From positions 62,001-126,000 of the forward strand of contig NZ_JAFVMG010000007.1 in assembly GCF_017377745.1 (NCBI RefSeq): a stretch of 64,000 nucleotides of DNA, read 5' to 3'. The notes below the pieces were generated by a model. The model was not told the DNA's origin. It was given only the letters and a program-made list of their open reading frames with translations, and made no database searches. The position numbers and the translations under genes were made by a program. This stretch comes from Acetobacter suratthaniensis (GTDB lineage Bacteria > Pseudomonadota > Alphaproteobacteria > Acetobacterales > Acetobacteraceae). Numbering within the stretch: position 1 is the first letter of the stretch; each line of letters begins with the position of its first letter. This document shows positions 36,094 through 44,500 of this stretch, piece by piece.

Positions 36094-36196
36094 GGAAGGT
36101 TCTGTACTGTCAGGCTGGAATGAAAAGTCCTGCCCCCGCTACCCGGCCTTGTGGCCGGGAACGGGAGCGGCAGAGAAAAAAGGCGCTGGCCCCGGA

Positions 36197-36697
36197 TCAG
36201 TCGCGGTTGCCGTTATTGGCCCGTAGCTTGCGTGCGCGGGAGAGAATGCGTGCCGCGATGTCGGATGCGGTGTTGGGGGCGGGGGGGGTATCTACCCATG
36301 CACCGCCTTCACGCACCTGACGGAACACGCTCAGGCGCAGCGCATCCGAGCGCAGGCGGCGGTCCAGAATGAAGGCGGTAATCTTGAAGCGCTCATCATG
36401 GGCTGCGGGCGGGGTGTACCAGTCCGTCAGGATGATCCCGCCTTCCGCATCGGCCGTTGCGACCGGCATGAAGGAAATCGTATCCAGCGTGGCCCGCCAC
36501 AGATAGGCGTTTACCCCGCCTTTAAGGCCGGTTTCCCCGCCGGAGGCGCCACGGTCCTCATGGAGGAGGCGGCCGTCCGGCGCGGTCAGGCCCTGACTGG
36601 TTTTGGGGTCGGATGAGCACGACGCCAGAAGGCAGAGAGCCGCGAGGGCCATTACCGGGCGCGGTGAGGGAGAGCGGGGCATGAGACGGCGAAGCAT
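36197..36697 (-). CDS. DUF3576 lipoprotein
   Basis: 166 residues with a lipobox (MALAALCLLASC-S) and the DUF3576 body (GVNAYLWRATLDTISFMPVATADAEGGIILTDWYTPP, FKITAFILDRRLRSDALRLSVFRQV). This alphaproteobacterial family of outer-membrane-linked lipoproteins has no settled function. It is usually encoded just upstream of leuS, as here. I start at the ATG preceding MLRRLMPRS, which gives a normal signal peptide; an in-frame ATG at 36832 would add 45 polar residues. Confidence 0.85.
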   Translation of the reverse strand: MLRRLMPRSPSPRPVMALAALCLLASCSSDPKTSQGLTAPDGRLLHEDRGASGGETGLKGGVNAYLWRATLDTISFMPVATADAEGGIILTDWYTPPAAHDERFKITAFILDRRLRSDALRLSVFRQVREGGAWVDTPPAPNTASDIAARILSRARKLRANNGNRD

Positions 36698-36936
36698 GAT
36701 GGCGATACGGCTCCTTGACGCTGGGATGTCTGTCCTTCCCGCTCCGCCGTGGAGGACAGAAGTCAGGTCTGGCTGGCGGCTGCGATATTCCTGCCAGCCT
36801 TCATATCCTTTCAGGTCTGTCCCGCCAAGCATTCTTGGCGCGTGTCGTGCCGCATGGTTCAGGGTTGGGGCATGGCGGGGCTGGTACGTGGCCCGTGCGC
36901 GGGGGCTCCGGGGCGGGTGTGGGCTGTGTGGAAGGG

Positions 36937-38007
36937 TTAATGGACGGGCACGCAGGCCAGTCCCTGCTGGTGCAGCGCCTGACAGATAATGCTGGTCTGG
37001 GCAGCGGGCAGCCCTTCAAGCCGTGTGCGCCAGACGGACGCCCCCGAGCCGGACAGAATCCGCTCCACCCGGTCATGCGCCTGCTCCAGAGCGGGTGCCG
37101 CGCCATGGGCGGTACGCAGGGCGGCATCGGCGCGCCCGCGTGTTGAAAACGCACCGATCTGGATGACCGCATTGCCGGTAATGCGGTTCTGCCGCCATGT
37201 AATGGCTGGCCCGCTGAGTGCGACTTCCCGGCTGGACTGGCCGGGCAGGGGGGTAATGCTGACCTGCCGTGTGTCCGCGCCGGTGGTGGTCGTGTCTGTT
37301 GGCGTATCGTTCAGGGGGTCTGCCTGCGGGTGGTCTGAATCGCTCCAGTTCTGGGCTTCCGCCGCCGCGACCGCCTGTGCGATCTGCGTATTATCTCCGG
37401 GGACAGGGTCGTTCAGATGCGGCGAGACTGCCGCCAGATACGCCACGGCGTAAGAGGGCAATGGTGCGCCGCGTGTGCGGTGGTTGCTCATGCACTGGGG
37501 GCCACAGCTATACGCACCTGCGAAATCCGGTGAACCAAAGCGGTTATACAGCTCACGAATATAGCCGCTGCCCGCCATGATATTGTCATGCGGGTCATAA
37601 GGGTCGGAACCCAGATGGTAGCGGCCTGCCAGTTCGGCATAGGTATCGGGCTTGATCTGCATCAGTCCGACCGCGCCATGTATGGAGCGGGTCAAGTGGC
37701 CGTGTAGATACTGATGCCCGCCCGATTCCTGCCGCATGATGGCGCGAATCCATGATTGCGGAATGGTGAAGCGTTGCGAGGCCTCCTGCACATAGGGAGT
37801 CCACTGGTTCAGGGCGTTGTCGGAGGCAACGGGAGGCGCATAGTTGCTGCGTGGCCCGGCACAGCTTGCCAGCACGCATAGAGCGGCCAGTACGAGCAGG
37901 CGCGCAGCCTGATGGGCTACGGCGAGGCTGCGGCGTGTGGGCGCGCTGTGGCCGTGCCGCCTTATGGCGAAGGAACTGGGGAGGGGAAAGGTCTCACGCC
38001 CGTGCAT
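36937..38007 (-). CDS. Lytic transglycosylase (SLT) lipoprotein with C-terminal SPOR-like domain
   Basis: 356 residues: signal with lipobox (LLVLAALCVLASC-A), SLT catalytic domain (IPQSWIRAIMRQESGGHQYLHG with the catalytic Glu, then HGAVGLMQIKPDTYAELAGRY and ILRELYNRFGSPDFAGAYSCGP-like end), a Thr/Asp-rich linker, and a C-terminal SPOR-like repeat (VIQIGAFSTRGRADAALRTA). It cleaves murein glycan strands to 1,6-anhydro products in the periplasm. The ATG at 38007 is chosen; the frame extends to 38196 with an Arg/Pro-rich segment that looks non-coding. Confidence 0.85.
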   Translation of the reverse strand: MHGRETFPLPSSFAIRRHGHSAPTRRSLAVAHQAARLLVLAALCVLASCAGPRSNYAPPVASDNALNQWTPYVQEASQRFTIPQSWIRAIMRQESGGHQYLHGHLTRSIHGAVGLMQIKPDTYAELAGRYHLGSDPYDPHDNIMAGSGYIRELYNRFGSPDFAGAYSCGPQCMSNHRTRGAPLPSYAVAYLAAVSPHLNDPVPGDNTQIAQAVAAAEAQNWSDSDHPQADPLNDTPTDTTTTGADTRQVSITPLPGQSSREVALSGPAITWRQNRITGNAVIQIGAFSTRGRADAALRTAHGAAPALEQAHDRVERILSGSGASVWRTRLEGLPAAQTSIICQALHQQGLACVPVH

Positions 38008-38087
38008 GGGGGCATGGTGCCCTTCCGGGCGGGCGGATGCAATCTTCGGGCGCATGCCAGCCCGCCTGTGGCGGGTGCGAGGGGGTG

Positions 38088-38321
38088 TCAGCCGCGCTGC
38101 GCGGTCGTGATGCGGCGCACCAGTTCGGGGTTGGCGCGCCGGATCTGGCCTGCGCGCAGCACGCTTGCGGCGCTGTAGTTCACGCCCGAAGCCCATGATT
38201 GCAGGAAGGCAAGGTCGGACTGGCCATCACGTCCCGCAGGGTATTGCTGCGCGGATGTTGTGAACGTGGTGGAAGGGAGAGCAGTAGTGTGGGCCTGATG
38301 TGAGGCCTGTTTGCGCGACAT
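38088..38321 (-). CDS. Small hypothetical protein upstream of the transglycosylase
   Basis: 77 residues (MSRKQASHQAH...), with AGGA 10 nt before the ATG, ending 80 bp before the SLT gene in the same direction. The C-terminal half (DLAFLQSWASGVNYSAASVLRAGQIRRANPELVRRI) looks like a folded helical segment with sensible amino-acid use. No family recognised. It may be co-transcribed with the transglycosylase. Confidence 0.5.
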   Translation of the reverse strand: MSRKQASHQAHTTALPSTTFTTSAQQYPAGRDGQSDLAFLQSWASGVNYSAASVLRAGQIRRANPELVRRITTAQRG

Positions 38322-38458
38322 GGTACGGGTCCTGCATCCGTCTCGGGTTTGTTGTTGCCGCATTGGCGCATGCCATGCGGACGGGCCACGATACAGCGGC
38401 AGATTGTGTCAATTTTCGCGCAATTGTGTTTCAGTGATGTTGCTTGACCTGCTTGTGA

Positions 38459-39004
38459 TCAGAAACGACGTTTTTTCTCGCTCCGTTCGTGCTGCACACT
38501 GCTGCCCAGTGCTTCAAGCGCTTCACGCAGGGGGCCTTCAGGCAAGGTGGGGAGCGAGACGGCCTGCCGCAGGGCAGGGCGGGTGGCGGCTTTGCGGACA
38601 GGCTGGCCCGCCGTCGGGTCCTGCACGAAACGCAGGCGGGTCACGAGTTTCTCGCCGCTCCATGTGTTGATCCGCTCGATCAGCAGTTCCGCATGGTGCT
38701 GGAGTTCCATGGCCACGGGGCCAGCGCAGGCAATGCTCAGTGTGCCAGCACTCAGGCGCTGGGGGGTGGTCTGGGCTGCATGGCCCGGCCCTACAATATC
38801 ACGCCAGCCGCTGAGCAGCCGTGCCCCCGAAGGGGAGCGGCGGCGGAAGGCAGGAGCCGTGACACCGGGCAGCAGGGCCGCGAGGCTGCGCGCGGTCATG
38901 GCGCGGCGCGGCGGCTTTTCAGCGGCTATGGGCTGGGCGCGCGTAGTCCGTGCCTTGGGGGGGGATGCTGGCTCCGTCTTGCCGGAGCGGGGTTCCTTCG
39001 CCAT
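38459..39004 (-). CDS. DUF721 / DciA-like protein
   Basis: 181 residues. The central segment (PSGARLLSGWRDIVGPGHAAQTTPQRLSAGTLSIACAGPVAMELQHHAELLIERINTW) is the DUF721/DciA KH-like domain, a family whose member DciA loads the replicative helicase in bacteria lacking DnaC. N and C termini are basic and low-complexity. The ATG at 39004 is 10 bp from the divergent mutY start, so the two share a promoter region. Confidence 0.82.
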   Translation of the reverse strand: MAKEPRSGKTEPASPPKARTTRAQPIAAEKPPRRAMTARSLAALLPGVTAPAFRRRSPSGARLLSGWRDIVGPGHAAQTTPQRLSAGTLSIACAGPVAMELQHHAELLIERINTWSGEKLVTRLRFVQDPTAGQPVRKAATRPALRQAVSLPTLPEGPLREALEALGSSVQHERSEKKRRF

Positions 39005-39014
39005 AACTGCCTCC

Positions 39015-40097
39015 GTGATTACGCCATCTGACCACGCCTTGTTGCACTGGTATGACAGACATCGCCGCACCCTGCCATGGCGGGCGGAGGGTGGGCGCAC
39101 GCCTGATCCTTACCATGTCTGGCTGAGCGAAATCATGCTCCAGCAGACCACGGTTACGGCGGTTATTCCGTATTACCAGAAATTTCTCGCCCTGTTTCCC
39201 ACCGTGCGAGCACTTGCCACGGCACCGCAGGAGCAGGTTCTGGCGGCATGGGCGGGGCTTGGTTACTACGCACGGGCGCGTAACCTGCATGCTTGCGCAC
39301 AGGCCGTGGTGGCGCGTGGGGGTTTTCCCGCGCAGGTGGCCGAACTCAGAACCCTGCCGGGTATCGGGGTTTATACGGCGGCCGCTATTGCCGCCATTGC
39401 CTTCGGGGTGCCGGTGGTGCCGGTCGATGGCAATGTGGAGCGTATTACCGCCCGCCTGTTTGATGAACACACGCCCCTGCCGGGTGCGCGCAAGGTGCTG
39501 GCGCGTCTGGCGGAGGGGCTGAATACGGGGGCCGAGGCGCAGGCCCGCCCCTCTGATTTCGCACAGGCTTTGTTCGATCTGGGGGCGAGTGTCTGCGTGC
39601 CGCGCACACCGGCCTGTGGGGTGTGCCCTTGGCAGACCTCCTGCGCGGGGCAGGCGGCAGGTACGGCGGCGACCCTGCCGCGCAAAATGCCCAAAGTGGC
39701 GCGGCCTGTGCGGCATGGAGTGCATTTTTTTGTGGTGGATGAAGCCGGACAGGTGCTGCTGCAACGCAGGCCGGAGACCGGGCTGCTGGCCGCCATGACC
39801 GAAATACCCGGAACCCCCTGGCAGGCCACCGCATGGCCTGAAGCCGAGGCTTTGGCCAGTGCGCCCGTGCGGGCCGTGTGGCAGAAGGCGGGTATGGTGC
39901 GGCACGTGTTTACGCATTTTTCGCTCGAAATTATCGTGCTGGCCGCGCGGGTGGCGCGTTTTGGCAATGCCGAGGTCGGTCAGGGTTTTCTGCTGCCCGT
40001 TACACGGCTGCAAGGGGCGGCGCTGCCATCGGTCATGCGTAAATGTGTCGCGGTGGGTATGCAGGGTCTGTCGGAGAGTGAGAGCCTGTCAGGCTAA
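39015..40097 (+). CDS. mutY: A/G-specific adenine glycosylase
   Basis: 360 residues. MutY removes A mispaired with 8-oxoG. It has the HhH-GPD core (LSEIMLQQTTVTAVIPYYQKFL, LPGIGVYTAAAIAAIAFGVPVVPVDGNVERI with the catalytic Asp), a 4Fe-4S loop (C-x6-C-x2-C-x5-C in CVPRTPACGVCPWQTSC) and a C-terminal NUDIX-like domain that reads 8-oxoG (VHFFVVDEAGQVLLQRRPETGLLAAMTEIPG). The start is GTG at 39015; the open frame continues upstream but only as antisense to the dciA-like gene. Confidence 0.94.
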   Translation: MITPSDHALLHWYDRHRRTLPWRAEGGRTPDPYHVWLSEIMLQQTTVTAVIPYYQKFLALFPTVRALATAPQEQVLAAWAGLGYYARARNLHACAQAVVARGGFPAQVAELRTLPGIGVYTAAAIAAIAFGVPVVPVDGNVERITARLFDEHTPLPGARKVLARLAEGLNTGAEAQARPSDFAQALFDLGASVCVPRTPACGVCPWQTSCAGQAAGTAATLPRKMPKVARPVRHGVHFFVVDEAGQVLLQRRPETGLLAAMTEIPGTPWQATAWPEAEALASAPVRAVWQKAGMVRHVFTHFSLEIIVLAARVARFGNAEVGQGFLLPVTRLQGAALPSVMRKCVAVGMQGLSESESLSG

Positions 40098-40130
40098 GTG
40101 CTGGACAGCGGTGCGGAAAGGAAAGAAGTC

Positions 40131-41177
40131 ATGGTTTTCCATCATGTGCCGTCACAGGCGGAGCGTGGGCGGGTTGGCATTTTGCTGATCAATCTGGGCA
40201 CGCCGGATGATACGGGCTACCGGGCGGTCAGGCGCTATCTGTCGGAGTTCCTTTCCGACAGGCGTGTGATCGAAGGTTCGCCGCTGTTTTGGCAACCGCT
40301 GTTGCAAGGTGTGGTGCTGACAACCCGCCCGCGGGCGAGTGGGCGGGCCTATGAGCGGATCTGGAACACGGGGCGTAATGAAAGCCCCCTGCGCACCATC
40401 ACCCGTGCACAGGCGGAAAAACTGGCCGAGCGTTTTGCGGCCAGCAATGTGCCTGTCGCGTGGGGCATGCGTTATGGCGGGCCTTCGTTGAAGGACGCCG
40501 TGCATGACCTGCTACGGCAGGGCTGCGAGCGGATTTTGTGCATGCCGCTCTATCCGCAATATAGTGCGACCACGACCGCCACGGCCAATGATCAGGTGTT
40601 CCGCGCACTTATGCGCCTGCGCAACCAGCCTGCCATTCGTACGCTGCCACCGTTTGCGGATGACCCGGACTTTATCGCCGCCGTGGCGCAGAGCGTGCGG
40701 GCCGCGCATGATGAAGCCCTGCGTGCGCAGGCGGAGGAGGGGCGCGAGGGAGAGCCTTTCCAGAAGGTGGTGGCGTCTTTCCACGGTCTGCCGGTGGATT
40801 ACGTGAAAAAGGGCGATTCCTATCACGCGGACTGCGAGAAAACGGTGGCCGCCCTGCGCGTGGCGCTAGGGCGGGATGAGCAGACCCTGCCCATGACCTT
40901 TCAGTCCCGTTTCGGCCCGACACGCTGGCTGGAGCCCTATACCGAGCCGTATATTACCGCCCTGCCCGCGCAGGGGATCACGCGTATTGCCGTGGTCATG
41001 CCCGGTTTTATGGCCGACTGTCTGGAAACGCTGGATGAAATCGGCAACGAGGTGCGCGAGCGCTTCCTGCATGCGGGGGGGGAGTCGTTTACCCTTATCC
41101 CCTGCCTGAATGAATCGCCCGCCTGTATCGACCTGCTGGAAACACTGGCCTGCCGGGAACTGTCTGGCTGGCTGTAA
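40131..41177 (+). CDS. hemH: Ferrochelatase
   Basis: 348 residues. It inserts Fe2+ into protoporphyrin IX, the last step of heme synthesis. Conserved: GILLINLGTPD, MRYGGPSL, LPLYPQYSATTT-like (CMPLYPQYSATTTATA), and the active-site His in VASFHGLPVDYVKKGDSYHADC, then PGFMADCLETLDEIGNE. The ATG is preceded by AGGAAAG. It lies 33 bp after mutY on the same strand and converges on nth. Confidence 0.95.
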   Translation: MVFHHVPSQAERGRVGILLINLGTPDDTGYRAVRRYLSEFLSDRRVIEGSPLFWQPLLQGVVLTTRPRASGRAYERIWNTGRNESPLRTITRAQAEKLAERFAASNVPVAWGMRYGGPSLKDAVHDLLRQGCERILCMPLYPQYSATTTATANDQVFRALMRLRNQPAIRTLPPFADDPDFIAAVAQSVRAAHDEALRAQAEEGREGEPFQKVVASFHGLPVDYVKKGDSYHADCEKTVAALRVALGRDEQTLPMTFQSRFGPTRWLEPYTEPYITALPAQGITRIAVVMPGFMADCLETLDEIGNEVRERFLHAGGESFTLIPCLNESPACIDLLETLACRELSGWL

Positions 41178-41202
41178 CCCATATCGGGTGACAGCCGGGC
41201 GT

Positions 41203-41976
41203 TCAGGCAGCGGCGGATGCCCGCCGGGGTGGCGTGGGTAAGGGCGTTTTGTCGGGGTAGAGGCATGGCTCCTGTGCCGCACAGCGCCAGCATTCGGGTT
41301 TGCGGGCCTTGCAGACATAGCGCCCCTGCAGGATCATCCAGTGGTGGGATTCCTGCTTCATTTCCTGTGGGATACGGCGCTCCAGCGCTTTTTCCACCGC
41401 CTCCACCGTGCGCCCGCGCCCCAGCCCCGAGCGGTTGGCCAGCCTGAACACATGGGTATCCACCGGCACGGTGGGCTGGTCGAACGCGACACTCAGCACC
41501 ACATTGGCGGTTTTACGGCCCACACCGGCCAGTTTTTCCAGTGCTTCGCGCGTGCCGGGTACCGCGCCATCATGCTCGGCCAGAAGCTGGCGCGACAGTT
41601 CCACCACATTATGCGCCTTGCTGCGCCATAGTCCGATGGTGCGGATAAGCTGGGCCACGGCTTCCTCCCCCAGTGCGACCATAGCAGCGGGGGTGGGGGC
41701 TGCGGCAAACAGGGCCGGTGTGACACGGTTGACCGAGGCATCGGTTGCCTGTGCCGAGAGCACGACCGCCACCAGCAGGGTGAAGGGTGTTGTATAAACC
41801 AGCTCGGTTTTGGCGTCGGGCCATGCGCGGGCCAGATCAAGCAGAAAGGCCCGGATTTCTGGGGGTTTCATGTCGCGTTTGGCCCGTGCGGCAGCGGGTG
41901 CGGCCGCCTTGCGTGCAGGCCTGGCCTGCGGTGCCGGGGCTGATGCGGTGGTGGAAGAGCGGGGCTTGGGGGGCAT
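41203..41976 (-). CDS. nth: Endonuclease III
   Basis: 257 residues. Bifunctional DNA glycosylase/AP lyase for oxidised pyrimidines. HhH motif LAGVGRKTANVVLSVAFDQPTVPVDTHVFR contains the catalytic Lys (in VGRKTA) and Asp (VDTHV); the 4Fe-4S cluster is C-x6-C-x2-C-x5-C in CKARKPECWRCAAQEPC. The first 40 residues are an Ala/Pro/Lys-rich extension. I start at MPPKPRSS; the frame continues 305 codons upstream only as antisense to the ABC gene. Confidence 0.94.
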   Translation of the reverse strand: MPPKPRSSTTASAPAPQARPARKAAAPAAARAKRDMKPPEIRAFLLDLARAWPDAKTELVYTTPFTLLVAVVLSAQATDASVNRVTPALFAAAPTPAAMVALGEEAVAQLIRTIGLWRSKAHNVVELSRQLLAEHDGAVPGTREALEKLAGVGRKTANVVLSVAFDQPTVPVDTHVFRLANRSGLGRGRTVEAVEKALERRIPQEMKQESHHWMILQGRYVCKARKPECWRCAAQEPCLYPDKTPLPTPPRRASAAA

Positions 41977-42126
41977 AAGCGGGCCTGCGGCTGGTCGATC
42001 CGGGCGGTATTGTCGGGGATAGGGGGTATTTGTGCAACCACCCCCTTTCACGATACAGGCAGTGCGGGCGTTCCTGCGCCACCAAGAATGATCTCTCTGT
42101 TTTACTGACCTGTCCGGGGTACCCTT

Positions 42127-43914
42127 ATGCCTGTTCACGGTTCCGAAGTGGCTGCGGCCACGCGGAAAACTAGCCTGTTTATTGATGTGCTGCGCTTTGT
42201 GGCAGGGCACTGGCTGGGCTTTCCGGTGCCGTTGGCCGTGACCTTGGCGGGAACCCTGCTGGCGACGCTGACAGATGTACTGATGCCCGTTATCGCCGGG
42301 CAGCTGGTGACGGATGTTGCGCATCCGGTAGCCGAAATGGGGCGGGATGCACTGTGGATGCTTGCCGCCATGGCCGGGTGCGGTTTTACCAGCGTGCTGG
42401 CCAAGCGGGGGGCGTATCTGGGCATTACGCGGCTGACCACACAGGTCATGCAGAAAATCGGCACGGAAGCCTTCGCCCATGTCCAGCGTCTGTCTACCGA
42501 CTGGCACGCCAGCACCTTCGCGGGTTCCACCGTGCGGCGGCTGACGCGCGGCATGTGGGCGGTGGACATGCTGGATGACACGCTGCTGCTTCTGCTGTTG
42601 CCCGAAGTGGCGCTGCTGGTGCTGACAACCCTTGTGCTGGGCTGGCACTGGCCCGCTATGGGGGCGTTGCTGGGGGTGCTGTCGGTCCTGTTTGTTGCTC
42701 TCTCCTGTGCGTTGACCCTGCGTTACGTGGCGCCATCCGCGCAGGCTGCCAATGAGGGAGACAGCCGCATGGGGGCGGCTCTGGCTGATGCCATAACCTG
42801 CAATGCCGTGGTGAAGGCCTTCGGAGCGGAAGCGCGGGAGGATGCGCGTCTTGAGCGTATTGTTACCCGCTGGCGCAAGGCAACGGCGCATATGTGGGTG
42901 CGGGGCACGGACAGCGCCAATATTCAGTCGGCAGCGGTCATGGTCATGCGGCTGGCGCTGGCGGGTGGGGCGATCTGGCTGTGGATGGTCGGGCGCGCTG
43001 GCCCCGGCGATGTGGCCTATGTGCTGACCATGACCTTTCTGGTGCAGGGCTACCTGCGCGAGATCGGCCAGCAGGTTTCCGTGGTGCAGCGTTCGGTGAA
43101 TGAAATGGAGGAGCTGCTGCTGCTATGGCGCACGCCCGCCGCCGTGGCCGATCCCGCCCATCCGCAGCCCTTGCAGGTTAGTCAGGGCGAGATCCGTTTC
43201 GAACATGTCGGGTTCTGTTATCCGGGGCAGGCCCGGCCGCTGTTCGATGATTTTTCGCTGACGATCAAGGCAGGTAGCCGTGTGGGGCTGGTGGGGCCGT
43301 CAGGCTCGGGCAAGACAACGTTTACCAAGCTGTTGCAGCGGCTGTACGCGCCACAGGCGGGTGTGATCCGGGTGGACGGTACGGATATTGCCACAGTCAG
43401 CCAGTCCGCCCTGCGTGCGCATATTGCGCTGGTGCCGCAAGAGCCCATGCTGTTCCACCGTAGCCTGGCGGAAAACATTGCTTATGGCCGCCCCGATGCC
43501 ACACGCGAACAGATTGAGCAGGCCGCACGGCTGGCCAATGCGGCGGGTTTCATAGACCGCCTGCCAGAAGGGTATGAAACCCTTGTGGGTGAGCGCGGTA
43601 TCAAGCTGTCTGGCGGGGAGCGCCAGCGTGTGGCCATAGCCCGCGCTTTTCTGGCGGATGCCCCTATTCTGGTGCTGGACGAGGCAACGGCCAGTCTGGA
43701 TTCGGAGTCCGAGGCGCTGGTGCAGCAGGCGATGGAGCGGCTCATGCACGGGCGCACAGTGCTGGTGGTGGCGCACCGTCTGGCCACCGTGCGGGGGTTG
43801 GACAGGATTGTGGTGTTTGAACATGGGCGCGTGGTGGAAGATGGCCCACATGCGACTTTGGTGGGTAAGGAAGGTGGCTTGTATCGCAGGCTGTATACCT
43901 TGCAGAGCCTGTAA
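42127..43914 (+). CDS. ABC exporter, fused permease-ATPase
   Basis: 595 residues: N-terminal six-helix transmembrane domain (about 20-320) and C-terminal ATPase with Walker A GPSGSGKTTF, signature LSGGERQRVA, Walker B ILVLDEATASLD and the H-loop VAHRLATVRG. Half-transporter that acts as a dimer in the inner membrane. Resembles lipid A/multidrug-type exporters, but the cargo is not readable. A small membrane protein gene follows 43 bp later. Confidence 0.9.
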   Translation: MPVHGSEVAAATRKTSLFIDVLRFVAGHWLGFPVPLAVTLAGTLLATLTDVLMPVIAGQLVTDVAHPVAEMGRDALWMLAAMAGCGFTSVLAKRGAYLGITRLTTQVMQKIGTEAFAHVQRLSTDWHASTFAGSTVRRLTRGMWAVDMLDDTLLLLLLPEVALLVLTTLVLGWHWPAMGALLGVLSVLFVALSCALTLRYVAPSAQAANEGDSRMGAALADAITCNAVVKAFGAEAREDARLERIVTRWRKATAHMWVRGTDSANIQSAAVMVMRLALAGGAIWLWMVGRAGPGDVAYVLTMTFLVQGYLREIGQQVSVVQRSVNEMEELLLLWRTPAAVADPAHPQPLQVSQGEIRFEHVGFCYPGQARPLFDDFSLTIKAGSRVGLVGPSGSGKTTFTKLLQRLYAPQAGVIRVDGTDIATVSQSALRAHIALVPQEPMLFHRSLAENIAYGRPDATREQIEQAARLANAAGFIDRLPEGYETLVGERGIKLSGGERQRVAIARAFLADAPILVLDEATASLDSESEALVQQAMERLMHGRTVLVVAHRLATVRGLDRIVVFEHGRVVEDGPHATLVGKEGGLYRRLYTLQSL

Positions 43915-43957
43915 GGGAGCCGATACGATTCCTGCGGCACGGAGGGGCTGACACATC

Positions 43958-44293
43958 ATGGCGGTAACAATGAAGCCTGATAACGAAACCGAACGGCTGA
44001 GAAAACAGCGGCGCGATGCGCTGGTGGCCCATCTGCCCGCCCGTGTGGGCCGCTGGGTGCGGTGGCTGCTGGCGGCTGAACGGCGCACGATCAGGATGGT
44101 CGCGGGTTTTCTGTTCCTGCTGGGAGGGTTTTTATCTTTTCTGCCTTTGCTGGGGATCTGGATGCTCCCGCTGGGTGTGGTGCTGCTGGCTGAGGATATT
44201 CCGCTGTTTCGCGGGCTGAGCGTGTATTTGTTCGCATGGATGGCCCGCCGCAGGCCCGATCTGTTTGGCGAACAGAAGGAGGGGGGGCAGTAA
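43958..44293 (+). CDS. Small membrane protein, two-helix hairpin (PGPGW-like)
   Basis: 111 residues with a basic N terminus, one long hydrophobic hairpin (MVAGFLFLLGGFLSFLPLLGIWMLPLGVVLLAEDIPLF) and a basic C-terminal tail. The hydrophobic core with a LP-x-LG turn resembles the small PGPGW-type transmembrane family often annotated only as hypothetical. It follows the ABC exporter in the same direction. Function unknown. Confidence 0.65.
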   Translation: MAVTMKPDNETERLRKQRRDALVAHLPARVGRWVRWLLAAERRTIRMVAGFLFLLGGFLSFLPLLGIWMLPLGVVLLAEDIPLFRGLSVYLFAWMARRRPDLFGEQKEGGQ

Positions 44294-44500
44294 GGGTGCC
44301 CTGTTTTCCTGTGCGGGACGTGCACTGGTGTTTCTATATTGTTTTTATTTAACAATAATCGCTTTCGAAAAGAGTATATTTTTCATTTGTTTGAACGCAG
44401 CGTTTTATAAACGATCATTTTTCATCATAACTTAACTGTTAGTTATTTTTGATTGCGTCAAAATGGGCAAAATTTCTGCAAAACTAGGAAAGACAGAATT

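Noticed and set aside
41977-42891. 305-codon N-terminal extension of nth
   Set aside because: It is antisense to the ABC exporter gene. A normal start exists at 41976 and Endonuclease III length fits from there.
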